Of a DNA stretch of 64,000 nt, positions 11,801-24,000 are shown one piece after another. The stretch spans positions 136,766,356-136,830,355 of the forward strand of contig NC_135505.1 of assembly GCF_052857255.1 (NCBI RefSeq). The letters run 5' to 3'. The notes beneath the pieces are model-generated. The model had not been told where the DNA came from. It saw only the letters and a list, made by a program, of their open reading frames with translations, and searched no databases. Source of the stretch: Amblyomma americanum (taxonomy: Eukaryota; Arthropoda; Arachnida; Ixodida; Ixodidae). The first letter of the stretch is position 1; each line of letters begins with the position of its first letter. Made by a program: the position numbers and the translations under genes.

Positions 11801-12935
11801 CTGCCCAGATACGAGACGGCAGCTATTGTCGTCTGTTTACTGGTCGATTTTTTTTCTCTCTCTCGCTCTGTCCTGGATGGCCGGCGTGAACTTTGCCGTC
11901 GCACATAGCTGTGGATACCGCGCGAAACCAGGTGATGACTTATTTAACCTCCATCCTCAATCCATCTCCCTAAAAAATAAACACAGGAAAAAAATGGATG
12001 AAAACGGCAAATCACCGGAGACCAATTGAGACCAGGCATAGAGCGGGTTGGTAGAGGGAAAGGAGAAGAGCACGTTGAGTTATCCAGAAATGTTGCGAAG
12101 GCGGTGAGGAGGAGTTTATAAACAAGAGCGCAGTCACGGGTGCTGAAATTGAGAAAGAGACGTTTGTCAGAGCGCTCGGTTCAGTTCAGTTCAGAAAAAC
12201 TTTATTTCCGGCAGATGGTGGTCTGCCTACCCAATCTCAGGCTCGGCCGAAGCCTAAGCCCGATCCAGGAGGAGAGGCCGTCGGCTGAGGACGGTGTAGC
12301 TGATGCTTCACGGCCTCAGCCGCCATGCGGGTTGCTTTGCGCTGCGCGTTGGGGTCCTCGCTCCGCAGCAGCGCCTCCCAGGCTTCAAAACTAGTTATGT
12401 CTTGTTTAGCCCCTGGTGAGCTAATACATTCCCAAGTAATGTAGTTTAGCGTACCCCTTGCCCCACAGTCGATGCATTTTTCGTCATCTGGGTTTTTAGC
12501 AATTTTGGCTGGCGATATGTATACCCCTGCCTGGATCCTCCTCCAGATGTAAGCCTCTTTGTGACTAAGGGATACGTCCGGAGGAGGGTATGCTCTTTTT
12601 TCTAATTTGTAATTATCCGCAATTTCCTTGTATGTGATTGGGGCATCCTTAAGATTATTGCAGATGGATTGCTCCGCTGCTGCCCGGATGTAGGTTACTC
12701 GGGCTAGCAGGTGAGCGGCCTCGTTACCAGCTATTCCCTCATGTGCTGGTATCCAGAATGGTGCAGCGCACCTGTGTTTTGGCATGCTGTCCAGAATGCG
12801 TTTGGCTTCCCAAGAGACCAAGCCCTCGGCTGGTGAACCCGGTGACGTGGGTTCAATCCTGGCGGCGGCCGCGTTTCAGTGAACGCGAAACGCAAAAAAG
12901 GCGCCCGTGTGCTTTACGATGTTTGCTGACGTTAA

Positions 12936-13017
<82 letters not shown>

Positions 13018-14992
13018 TGGTTTGGGCGAAAGGAAATGGCGCAGTATCTCTCTCGTATGTCGGCGGAAACCTGAACCGCGCCGTAAGGGAAGGGATGAAG
13101 GAGGGGGTGAAAGACGAAAGGAAGAGAGAGGTGCCGTAGTGGAGGGCTCCGGAATAATTTCGACCACCTGGGGATCTTTAACGTGCACTGACATCGCACA
13201 GCACACGGGCGCCTTAGTGTTAAATATCCCCAGGTGGTCGAAATCATTCAGGAGCCTCCACTATGGTACGCCTTTCTCTCTTTCTTCTTTCACTGCTTCC
13301 TCGCCAATTCAGTGTTCGCCTGGAAGTGAGACAGTTATTGAGCCTTCATTTACTGATAACCACCACTTGGCAAAAACTAGATACCTGCTTGAGCCGAAAA
13401 TCCGCGTCCCAAGAACGAAACATGCTAAACAACTAACCGAATACAGATTCCAGGGTGATGCATTCAAATTTTTCCGTTTCTCGCATGTTATCCGAGGGTA
13501 GAATTTGTTAACTTCTGAAATTCTAAACCAGATGTCGCTTAAGAACTTTTTTCTCGAACTTGACAACATGCTTTGAAAATTCTTAACAACATTGCCACTA
13601 TGCGCGAATAACGGTGCTGCTTCTCATCTGTTTTTTTTTTTTCTGTGCTGTTTCAATTGATGTGAACCCGATCCTGTTACGACCTCAAAGTGAGGACAGC
13701 AGTATTTATTAAATAAATATAATAAAACAAATTTTCATTTTCCGCTGCATCCTGTCTCAGCGTTGTACACAAGTTTCCCGCACACTCCACGGTGCCTATA
13801 CTGTGACGTCATCTTCTCTGGCATGTGTTCCAGGTGGACTGGACCTGCGGCAGGCGGCGCTCAAAGTGAAGCGGCCGTCAAGATGTTGCTTCGCCCTTGA
13901 CTTGGCCTCAATGAAGTGGCGAAGGTGAGTCGAGAATCGAAGCCTTTTCATCTCGCCACCACCGTTTAATTTGCCTGGTGAAAGACGCAGGGCGGGTAAT
14001 TCTCCCACCGAGTCTTTTGTACAAAAGCACTACTTAACGTGGTCCCAACCAACAATCTTGTTCGAAGCTCGGAGTAACTCAGTAAGTTCGGGTTAGTTTG
14101 GAGGAGCGTCGCGCCATCTACTGCCAATTGGAGGAAGCTCGGGTTAGCTCGGAGAAGCGTCGTGCAAGCTGGGAGGGTGACCTTGGCCAAACCTAGCATA
14201 GCAACGGCCCATGCAGAAATTAAAGAAATACTGCCGCGACTGAGCTTCGAACCCGCGGCGGCGGGAACAGGTCAACTTCGGTGGCCACTGCTCGAGAGCA
14301 CTGTGCTATCTCCTATAAGCTGATCACGCCTCGTGTTAAACTGCAACGCACTCTCGCGCTGTGCATTGCACATCGTCGTCTTTACATCAACTTCCAATCT
14401 AGGGTTTAGCCAGCTAGGCTAAACACATGGTTTCGCACGACTACTCGGTTCAGCAACGTTAAAACTCTACCACTGTTTTCGGCTATGGACTTAATGTGAC
14501 ACATGCTCCAGCACCATCTCTTCGGGAGGTCATGGTCCTGTTTAAGGACTAAGTGGATCACTGACAGCTCTTTAGTCACATGACCTGCTGCAGAACACTA
14601 TGCTCAAAAGAGCACCGTGGTGGCTGAGTGGTTATGGTGCTCGGCTGCTGACCCGAAAGACGCGGGTTCGATCCTGGCCGCGGCGATCGCACTTCGATGG
14701 AGGTGAAATCCTGGAGGTCCGTGTACTTGCGATGCCTGTGCAAGTTAAAGAACCCCAGGTGTTGGAAATTGCTCGTAGCCCTCCGCTGCAGCGTCTCACA
14801 TAGCCTGAGCTACTTTGTGACGTTAAACTTCATAAAACCATAAAATCATTGTCAAGAGAACAACACATTTCAAGTGCCTTGGCTGAGCAATTGATTACGG
14901 CAAGTCACTTCTAGAATGCAAGAGGGTGGAAGAATTAGAAGGCTGTTACATGGTGTACTTTGTGACAAAAGATCCTTGTTGAGTTCTAGGGC

Positions 14993-15055
<63 letters not shown>

Positions 15056-18000
15056 AGTGGTTTTTAAATTATAATAAAGGGGAAGCAAAAGGTTTTTGCT
15101 AGACCCGGCATCTGCAATCGATACTGCTGAACAGTTGTGAGGACAGCAATGATGCATGGAATTGAAGCAGTACTCCTGTAGAAGGACCGGGTCGAAAAAA
15201 AAAATTAAGCATACGCAGAGGTGAGGATGTTGAGATGGACGTGCGCAGCGACAGGAAAGGACGTAGCCCAGAACGACCACATGCGAGGGGAGATGAAATC
15301 ACAGATATTAACGCTCCCGTTGTGCAGAAAATCCGCCGCCGTCGGCGGCGTTGTGAACGGCAAAGCAGGCGACCAAGCTGCCACTTATGTCACGTGACCT
15401 TGTGACGTCATCACAACCTGCCCACCGTAGCAGGCGGCAACCTTCCCTCCGAATTGTGAGCAAACTGCTCACCGTGGTAGGTGGCAGTTGAGTGCCAGGT
15501 GGAAGTTAAATTGACGACTGGCCGCGACAGGTTTCTCGAGAAGAGCCACCTGGGCCGCACAAGCCCCACCATTGGCCATGTTTGAAACATCCAGCAGCGG
15601 CGCTTTGCTTGACCGCTGCACCACTGCGATAGTAGGGGTACGGGGACACACGACGGTCTATGAATGTTGAGTAGAGAACGAGCGCGTCTGCGGAGTGATA
15701 CGCAAAGAGGAGGACCCCAGGCCAATGTAGGGACCCACTAACCCTATCGTGACAAACGCTCCACGTTATCCGCTCGGAGGTGCCTCTATTATTTGCTTGT
15801 TGTGCTTTATTGTAGAGCTCATGTGTCGCCCTCGTTGGCCCATAATTAAGTGTGATGTGCAAGAAAGCTGGCCTTAACAGCGGCCATGGTATTCCAGCAA
15901 ATTCTCTAAGGTTATCTCTGCATCTGACTCCATGCCATCCTCAAATACGTTTTCCTTCTCTGGTCTCCACTCTGACACTAATTAACCGCGTCGGCTGTTA
16001 GTTATTCGTATAACTTGTGATGTCCATCCATTCCTTTGTTTTCATTTCGCCCAGAGTATTCTCAACTTGCGCTGATTCTCAAATCCACCCTGCTCTCTTT
16101 ATGTCTGTCAATGTTACACTTCGATCTTTTTTTTTCAACAGCTTACAGAGCAGCAATTAGGTTTATTTCTGTAGCCTTCTTTTCTTTTCTTAGAATATAA
16201 GTTCCGTGTCCATAACAAGTGATCATCATCAGCAGCAGATATATCCGCCATGTTGTCTTGGGCAACATGATTATGTGGGAAAGCGCACTTGCAGAATTTT
16301 GCATACCCCCGAGTATAAGCCACAAGTAGAGTCATTAATCTATGCCATCAATAAGAAGCTCTAAACACAAATACTCCTATATTGGAGAAAAAAAGGAGTA
16401 AGAAGTCCTCTAGCACAATCCCTTTTATAAAAGGGTGTGCACTAGAGGATATTGGTTGGTTGGTTTTTTGGGGAAAGGAAATGGCGCAGTATCTGTCTCA
16501 CATAACGGCGGACACCTGAACCGCGCCGTAAGGGAAGGAATAAAGGAGGGAGTTAAAGAAGAAAGGAAGAAAGAGATGCCATAGTGCAGGGCTCCGGAAT
16601 AATTTCGACCACCTGGGGATCTATAACGTGCACTGACATCGCACAGCACACGGGCGCCTTAGCGTTTTGCCTCCATAAAAGGCGCCCATGTGCTGTGCGC
16701 TAACCACAAAATTGGTTTTGGGGCAGAGGAAATCGCGCATTATCTGTCTCACATAACGGCGGACACCTGAACCGCGCCGTAAGGGAAGGGATAAAGGAGA
16801 GAGTGAGAGAAGAAATGAAGAAAGAGGTGCCATAGTGGAGGGCTCCGGAATAATTTCGACCACCTGGGGATTTTTAACGTGCGCTAGAGGACAACTTACT
16901 CCCTTTTTAAGCCTTTCTGTTTAGTCACATGGCGGTCACGGCAGGGCTGGGGGTACTGCGAGCGAACTGAAAAAAAAATAGACATATAATCACTGCATGC
17001 GAAACTGTCGCCTGGAGCAGGGTCATTTACACACCTATTAACCCGCCGCGGTGGCTCAGTGGTTAGGGCGCTCGACTACTGATCCGGAGTTCCGGGTTCG
17101 AACCCGACCGCGGCGGCTGCGTTTATATGGAGGAAAAACGCTAAGGCGCTCGTGTGCTGTGCGATGTCAGTGCACGTTAAAGATCCCCAGGTGGTCGAAA
17201 TTATTCCGGAGCCGTCCACTACGGCACCTCTTCTTCCTTTCCTGTTTCCCTCCCTCCTTTATCCCTTCCCTTACGGCGCTGTTCAGGTGTCCAACGATAT
17301 TTGAGACAGATACTGCGCCATTTCCTTTCGCCAAAAACCAATTACTATTATTATTATTACACACCTATTAATGTAAACTTTTTCAAAATTCTGCGGCAAT
17401 GTGAAGTTTAAAAGACCACTGAACTGGATGAATGTGGCCAGCATGTAAGCGACCCAGTTTCTCCAGTTAGCTGAAGCTTTAGTCCGTGAATTCCACACCC
17501 CACGCAAGGCGTGCCCACCGGGTCACTTGAACAGGGGATGAAGGACATGAATATCGCAGGAACAATGACCTGTCCACGTGTTGTAAACACCGCAAGTATG
17601 CTCTAAAAGGAATGACGCACATACAAAGAAAGCATCAGGCTAAACCGGCAGGGCCACAACGTTTGCGGTCTGACGGTCTCTGCAGGCTGTTGAAAGATTC
17701 AGTTGACGGCACACAGCACTCCTCCTTTGAGTGACACTAGCAAGGCTCCCTTTAGTGTTGACTGATCACTGAAGCTTGCAATGCGTAGTACCCACCGAGC
17801 ATACTGTCTCCAACACGAAAGCAGAACTAAATCAAAATTTTAACTTCTAATTTCACGGCGTGTTTTGAGCGACAAATATCGTGCGGACCATCGCACCGAG
17901 TAGAATATGAATGGTGTTTACAGTGCGACCACAGAGGAAACCGGGAATTGTAGGACGATTGTTCGTTAGGAACCAAAATAACAAACTGAAGATAGGAAAT

Positions 18001-21000
18001 ACCTTTTAACTCGGAAGTTGGTCCGTAGACACAGTGAAAGCAGGTTAGGATAGCGAAGAACGGAACAACGGTTCCTTTCTGGACGACATTACATTTTAAA
18101 ACTTTTTTCTCCTCCCGGCGAAAATATTGAACAACTGTGGCGGAGCGCTTTCCAAACTTCATCCAAAAAACGGCCCCGTCTCTCGAGCGAATTCTGCTCA
18201 TTAAAAATGAAATTTTATCGTCGAATCATATAGCTGTGGTACACAAAATGATATCTATGGTTAAGGGCTCAATTATTGCTGTCGTTCAGAGCTGCATGAG
18301 CATGATGGAATCGCTGCGCGAGTCAACCGGTACCCAAGAAGAAAAAGAAAATGGCTTAGGTAAGATTTTTCGGAAAATCCTTCATAATTCAAAAGAAAAC
18401 ACTGTTTTGTTGATGACGCCAACTGTCAACCCCCCCCCCCCCCCCCCCCCACAACGCAGCTCCTAGGTTGAGCTTACATCGAGCGCTCCATCACGCTTAA
18501 GAAGAGAGAAGCTTGATGGGAACGTGCTGTATAATTATTTTCGGCGCTGAGCGCAGAAGCTACTGGGAAACAATAGATGTGCCATGGCCCCTTGGGCACA
18601 TTTAGGCACAGCTGTGCATTGTACACTTCTTAAGCGTTATATAACTGCGCCAAGCGTGACCTCATCGCAAAGAGCTCGTCACGTCCCACGTGTACGTGGA
18701 GAGGTCCCTCCTTCAGTTGGCTCGGCAAAAACAAAAATAAAAACACTTGGATCGCTACTGCTATAGTAGGATACAGCTCAAGACTGAAGCGGCTTTTCCC
18801 CGTCAAAGGAACCCCTTCCAGTCAATGGCGTCGACAGATTCTCGTGAGCCTGCTTGCGTGACAATGCAGGGAGTGGCAGATGCCGACTGTCACGCTTGCA
18901 GGTTCGTGAGAATCTGCCGACGCTATTGGCTGGAAGTGGGTCCTTTGTCGGGGAAAAATCGCTTCGTTCTTGAGTTGTATCTGACTATAGCCACCCTCAA
19001 AGCGAAGCAATGTAACTAGAAAGCCTCCCTTGCTGAGTTCATTCTGACAGGGATGGTGAGCCTATCTTTGAATGGTGAGCTTACGGCAAGAAATTACAGG
19101 CTACCTGAGCGCCGCTTTAGTTAGGTCTCCGAGAGGCAAAGCACGCAAGAATCCAATCAAGGAAGATGAGGTCATCCTGCTCTCTTGTACTTGATCAGAG
19201 TGGCCCGGCCACCATACGAATAATTCACGCCTCAACCAAGATACGACAGAGGCGATCCTTCTTGTGTATTTCCAGCAGCCTTCACCGGTGGTGGGTCGAT
19301 CGATATACAGGCTGGATATGCTATATATAAGCGCGGTCCAGCTCAAGCTGCCTTACTCCACCAACTTCCGGTTGCGGAAACGAAAACAGGATCCGCAGGA
19401 GCCGGATCTGTGTTACAAAAAAAAAAACTCACTTCCCGTTAGTGGTTGCGTCGTAGTTGGAACGGGCTATACTTGGCGTTCTCAGGGATTCGGTAGGAAG
19501 AGAAAGGGAAAACAATTCCGTCGAACGACTCAGGGGTGAGCCGTGGTTTCGTGGGTTGGATAGTGGGGCCTTCAGCTGTTGGGGTCAATATATGGTCTTG
19601 AATGAGCTTCTGGAGGCTTGGGATTGCAGGGTGCTCGTTGTGCGTGGTTATACTAACTTTCGCCATCCACACCACCACCCATCGTGAGGTAGGTTTCTAA
19701 CGGATTAGGATTTTAACGTAGTTAAACCGAGCAGACGTGAGAAAGCATGTGTTTAGCCTGATTGGCTCATGGTTTTGTTTTGCTGGCAGGGTAATCGGCA
19801 TGTCTGCAGACAATATTAGTTCATGAAGACGACTAAGTGCAACGCACGACGCGAGAGTCTGTTGCAGTTTAGCACGAAGCGTGATCGGCTGCGACGAAAT
19901 AAAAGTGCTCTCGTGCAGTGGCCTGCGAAGCTGATCTGTTTTTCGCCGCTGTGGGTTCGAATCCCAGTGGCACCAATATTTATTTTATTTATTTGTTTAT
20001 GGTTCCGCAAAGGTCACCCTCAGGGTCAAGCTTCACGCAAACTCGGTGAGCCGGTTTTACCACGTGACATAGTACTGCCATCGCACTAAAACTTCGGTAC
20101 AAAGCTAAGCTATAAGCTTCGCATCGATCCGCACTGTCCTCGCGCCAACCCCTTCCACCATATCCCCCTCAAAGTCTCCTGCCTAATCCATCTCCCAAAC
20201 CAATTATCGGTTGTCCGCAGCATATGCCAGTGACGAATTAAGACGGGTAGTGAACTTTCCTGACGACTCCGCATGGTGGAGATAAGAAATTACAATGTCG
20301 AGAAGGCTGCCTATTGTCCTACTTGTGTTTTTATATACAAAAAATTCACAAAATTCTCACGTCGACAGCTAACCTAGCTCTGAACAAGGCTTAATTTAAT
20401 TCTAAAGGATTGTGTCGACTATCGACTAGGAGGTCCAGCACCAAACGACTGGTCAGTGCGACTATTCGGGTTTCGTGAATATACATAGCGCGAGAATCGC
20501 GAGGTGCTTCGAGGCTCGGTGACGAGTGCTGACGCCACCACGGGAAGGTTTGCATGAGGCGTTGAAAGGTTTGCGAGCGCAGGTCACCTTCGCTTACCTT
20601 GTGGTTGGTGACTTCAACACGTACGGTCGGGAGGCTCGCTACTCGTTCGACGCATTTCGGTGTTTTTGTGACGGAGAGCTATAAGGATTGAAGTAAGCCA
20701 GCTCACATCATCATCATCAGCCTGACTACGCCCACTGCAGAGCAAATGCCTCTGCCATGTCTCTCCAATTAGCCCTGTCCTTTGCCAGCTGCGCCCACCC
20801 TACAGATGCCTGCAAACTTCTTAATCTCATCCGCCCACCTAACTTTTTTGCCGCCTCCCTGGTACGCTTGCCTTCTCTTGGAATCCATTCCGTTACCCTC
20901 ACGGACCAGCGGTTATCTTGCCTTCGCATTAGATGCCCTGCCCAAGCCCATTTCTTCCTCTTGATTTCGACTACGATGTCATTAACCCGCGTTTGTTCCC

Positions 21001-24000
21001 TCACCCACTGTGCTCGCTTCCGGTCTCTCAACGTTACACCGATAATTTTTCTTTCCATACTGACTGCATTTTAAAGGGGCTGTGAAGGGGGCTCTAATAA
21101 AGTTGCGGCATTCGTGGGATATTGAAGCACGCCGCCTCACGAATAGTGCCCAGCAAGAATTTTTTAAATGCGCTTTGCAGAAGCTAAGTTATCTGTAGTT
21201 AAAATTTGAATTTCAGCGTCTTCGCGCCTTTCCCTCTCCTCTCGTCATTTTTTGCACGCTGGAAGGTAGGCGCTCATTCGCCGACCCCCCCCCCCCCCCC
21301 ACCCCCACCCCCTCCGTGAGCGGAGCTTCCCGACCCGCCGGAGCTAAGCGGCTTATTGGCCGCGGCCACGGTAGCTGCCTGACGTCTGAAAGAATCTAAC
21401 CAATGGCCACCTCTCACCTCGTCTACGCAGATGCGGGGGACGGAGGAGGGCGCGAGCATGAAAAAGTCGCCGGGAAGGGCTCGCCTACTTTGACGCGTGA
21501 TTGTGGGTCGTCTGCAGCGTGTGGAAGAGTATTATTTGACTCCGGTTTTCGTGGCAACACAGTGCAGTGATTAAGTGAGTTAATGTGCTCTCCTCTGAAG
21601 GCGTTTCAGAGCCCCTTTAACTTAAGCTGAACCCTTTTCGTTATCCTTCACGTTTCTGCCCCGTAGGTGAGTGTCGGTGAGATACAGCTTTTGTATACTT
21701 TTCTCTCGACGGATATTGGTAAAGTGCCAATCATGATCTGAGACATGCTTCTAGATAAAAAATGCAAGGTCGCCTCCTCGCCTGTCTCGACAGGAAGCGT
21801 TGGCGGAAAGCGGCGTGCCGACGCGCATGCGCACAGTGTGCGCAACTTTTTCTACCGGCATTTCATGTCTGGTGCTTTGCTGCCTAAATTGACCCCCGCA
21901 GTGGCTCAGTAGCTTCGATGGCGGAGAAATGCAAAATCGTCCGTGTGCTCTGCGATGATGATGGAAGCTAAGGGAACCCCCGAGCAGCCTTTCTGAAAAG
22001 TATACAGCTCAGCGGGTTTGCTTCTGGAATGAGCTGTGTGGCTGTTTTTGCATCACCAGTGTGCCAGATCTCTTGAAAATTGAACTTACAGGAACCGTCG
22101 TCCCAACTCCCCCCACCCCCCCCCCCCCGAAAATTAGGACTCCGATGGGTGCTACAATAACCCCACTACACTGAGCAGAGGCAAACACATTGGGCTCTTT
22201 AATTTTGGCAGTATATTTACGTCCTCTATGCGAAAACAAAAGAAACGAAGTTGTCCAGCTTCCACTTCCGGCGTATCATTGCGTGCGTGCGCTCTCAGTG
22301 GTGTCGCCTCTGCGTTTCGATGATAAGATACCCTCAAAACCTGAAAGCCATCTTTACTGAGCGATAGCAGTGGTATCAGCAAGGTGCCGCTGTGCCTAGT
22401 TATTTTATACAGGTTGTCTGGATACAGCGTGACTTCGGGGCACATACGGTCGGATACAACTCAAGAACGCAGCGGCTTTTCTCCGTCAAAGGACCCCCTT
22501 CCAGCCAATGGCGTCGGCCGATTCTCATGACCCTGTTAGCGTGACAAAGCAAGAAGTGGTAGATAAAAGGGGACAGTCCCCTCCCTCTATGGTCGGGGAT
22601 AGACCCCGCTCTTCATTGTGGAGCCGCTCCCTACTTTGTCACGCTAGCAATGAGAATCGGCCGACGCCATTAGCTGGAATGGGGTCCTTAGACGGGGAAA
22701 AGCCGCTGCGTTCTTGAGTTGCATCCGACCAAAGTGCGTTACATTCCGCATGGCTAAATGATGCATGCAGAGCGATCGCGACTCGCAGGTTGGCCGACAT
22801 GTTACAAGGACGGATCTTCCACTGCCTGGTAGCGCACCAAGGCAAGCTGTACGCCGTCGGTGGACTGGGCGACGATGACAGGCGAGTCGACTTGGTGACC
22901 ATCTGGTCCTCGATCCATTTCGATCCTACATTGATTAATTGCAGACCCCTAATTGTTTAACCCTGATCGTTCAAGGTTCAAGGATGAACCTCGGTCCCAC
23001 CTTCTCTCATTTTTCTTTAGAAAGACATTAAGGTTGGCCTGCTTTCATGTTCACCAGAACTAAAACCAGGGCAAGGGAGCAGACAAGCCTGATTAGCCGG
23101 ATACCAAACCCTGCCAGAGGTAGTAAACTGCCTGTATTTACCACTGTCGCGTCACACCAGACGTCTGCGCTAATTCCTCTCACAGCGGCCGGAAGAACAG
23201 CAACTGTAGCGTAGTCTCCTTGTCATGGCAACGTTATCCAATAAGGCAAAAGCTGCATCGCCAAACAGGATTCGAACCACTACGGCATAAACAGAACAAC
23301 CTCTTTACGCGGTGCCTCAGACGGGCATGCGCACTAATGATTCACGTTCTAACATCATTCCTACTAAAATCACCAGGTGCGCTGAAGTAGTTGAAACCGA
23401 AACTAACTTGAGTTTCCTAGCCGTGACATGGAGGTGAAACTCTGTATACCTCCCAGCGCCACGAATTACAGACGGTAGCGCCAATCCCTCCTCAAGTTAC
23501 GTTCACAAACGGATGGTGTACAGAGTTGCGGCTTCAGCGGAGGTTTTTCAATTAGCCGGGACGGAAGTGGCTCGCGCTTTCCTCCCCGTGCCGTTGACCC
23601 TGCTTCCTGACACTGCTTCCGCTTTGGGAATAATAATAATTGTTTTTTTAGGGAAAGGAAATGGCGCAGTATCTGTCTCATATATCGTTGGACACCTGAA
23701 CTGCGCCGTATGGGAAGGGATAAAGGAGGGAGTAACAGAAGAAATGAAGAAAGAGGTGCCGTAAGGGAGGACTCCGGAATAATTTCGACCACCTGGTGAT
23801 CTCCCAAGAGCACACGTGCAACCAGTGCGTTGTTCTCGGCTGCCACCGGCCTCTCCTCGAACCGCAGTGCACTGTCGTCGGCCGAGTGCTACGACCCGGC
23901 AGCAGACAGGTGGCGCGCCCTGTCCGGACGCCTGTGCTGCCCTCGACTGGCGGCCGCCTGCGTTCTCCTGGACCACGGCCGCCTGGTGCTCGCCGGTGGA

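Noticed and set aside
12743..13501. 252-residue open frame with a poly-Ile run
   Set aside because: It runs through a SINE, the TAA microsatellite and unrelated sequence; the poly-Ile is the repeat read in frame.
15469..15862. Overlapping minus-strand frames of 60-118 residues
   Set aside because: No motif; the DNA resembles a decayed tRNA-derived repeat (box A-like GTGGTGCAGCGGTCAAGC on the minus strand).
22771..22788. Alternative acceptor at 22770 for kelch exon 4
   Set aside because: In phase, but it would add six residues between W and LA.M and disturb the usual kelch spacing; 22788 fits exactly.
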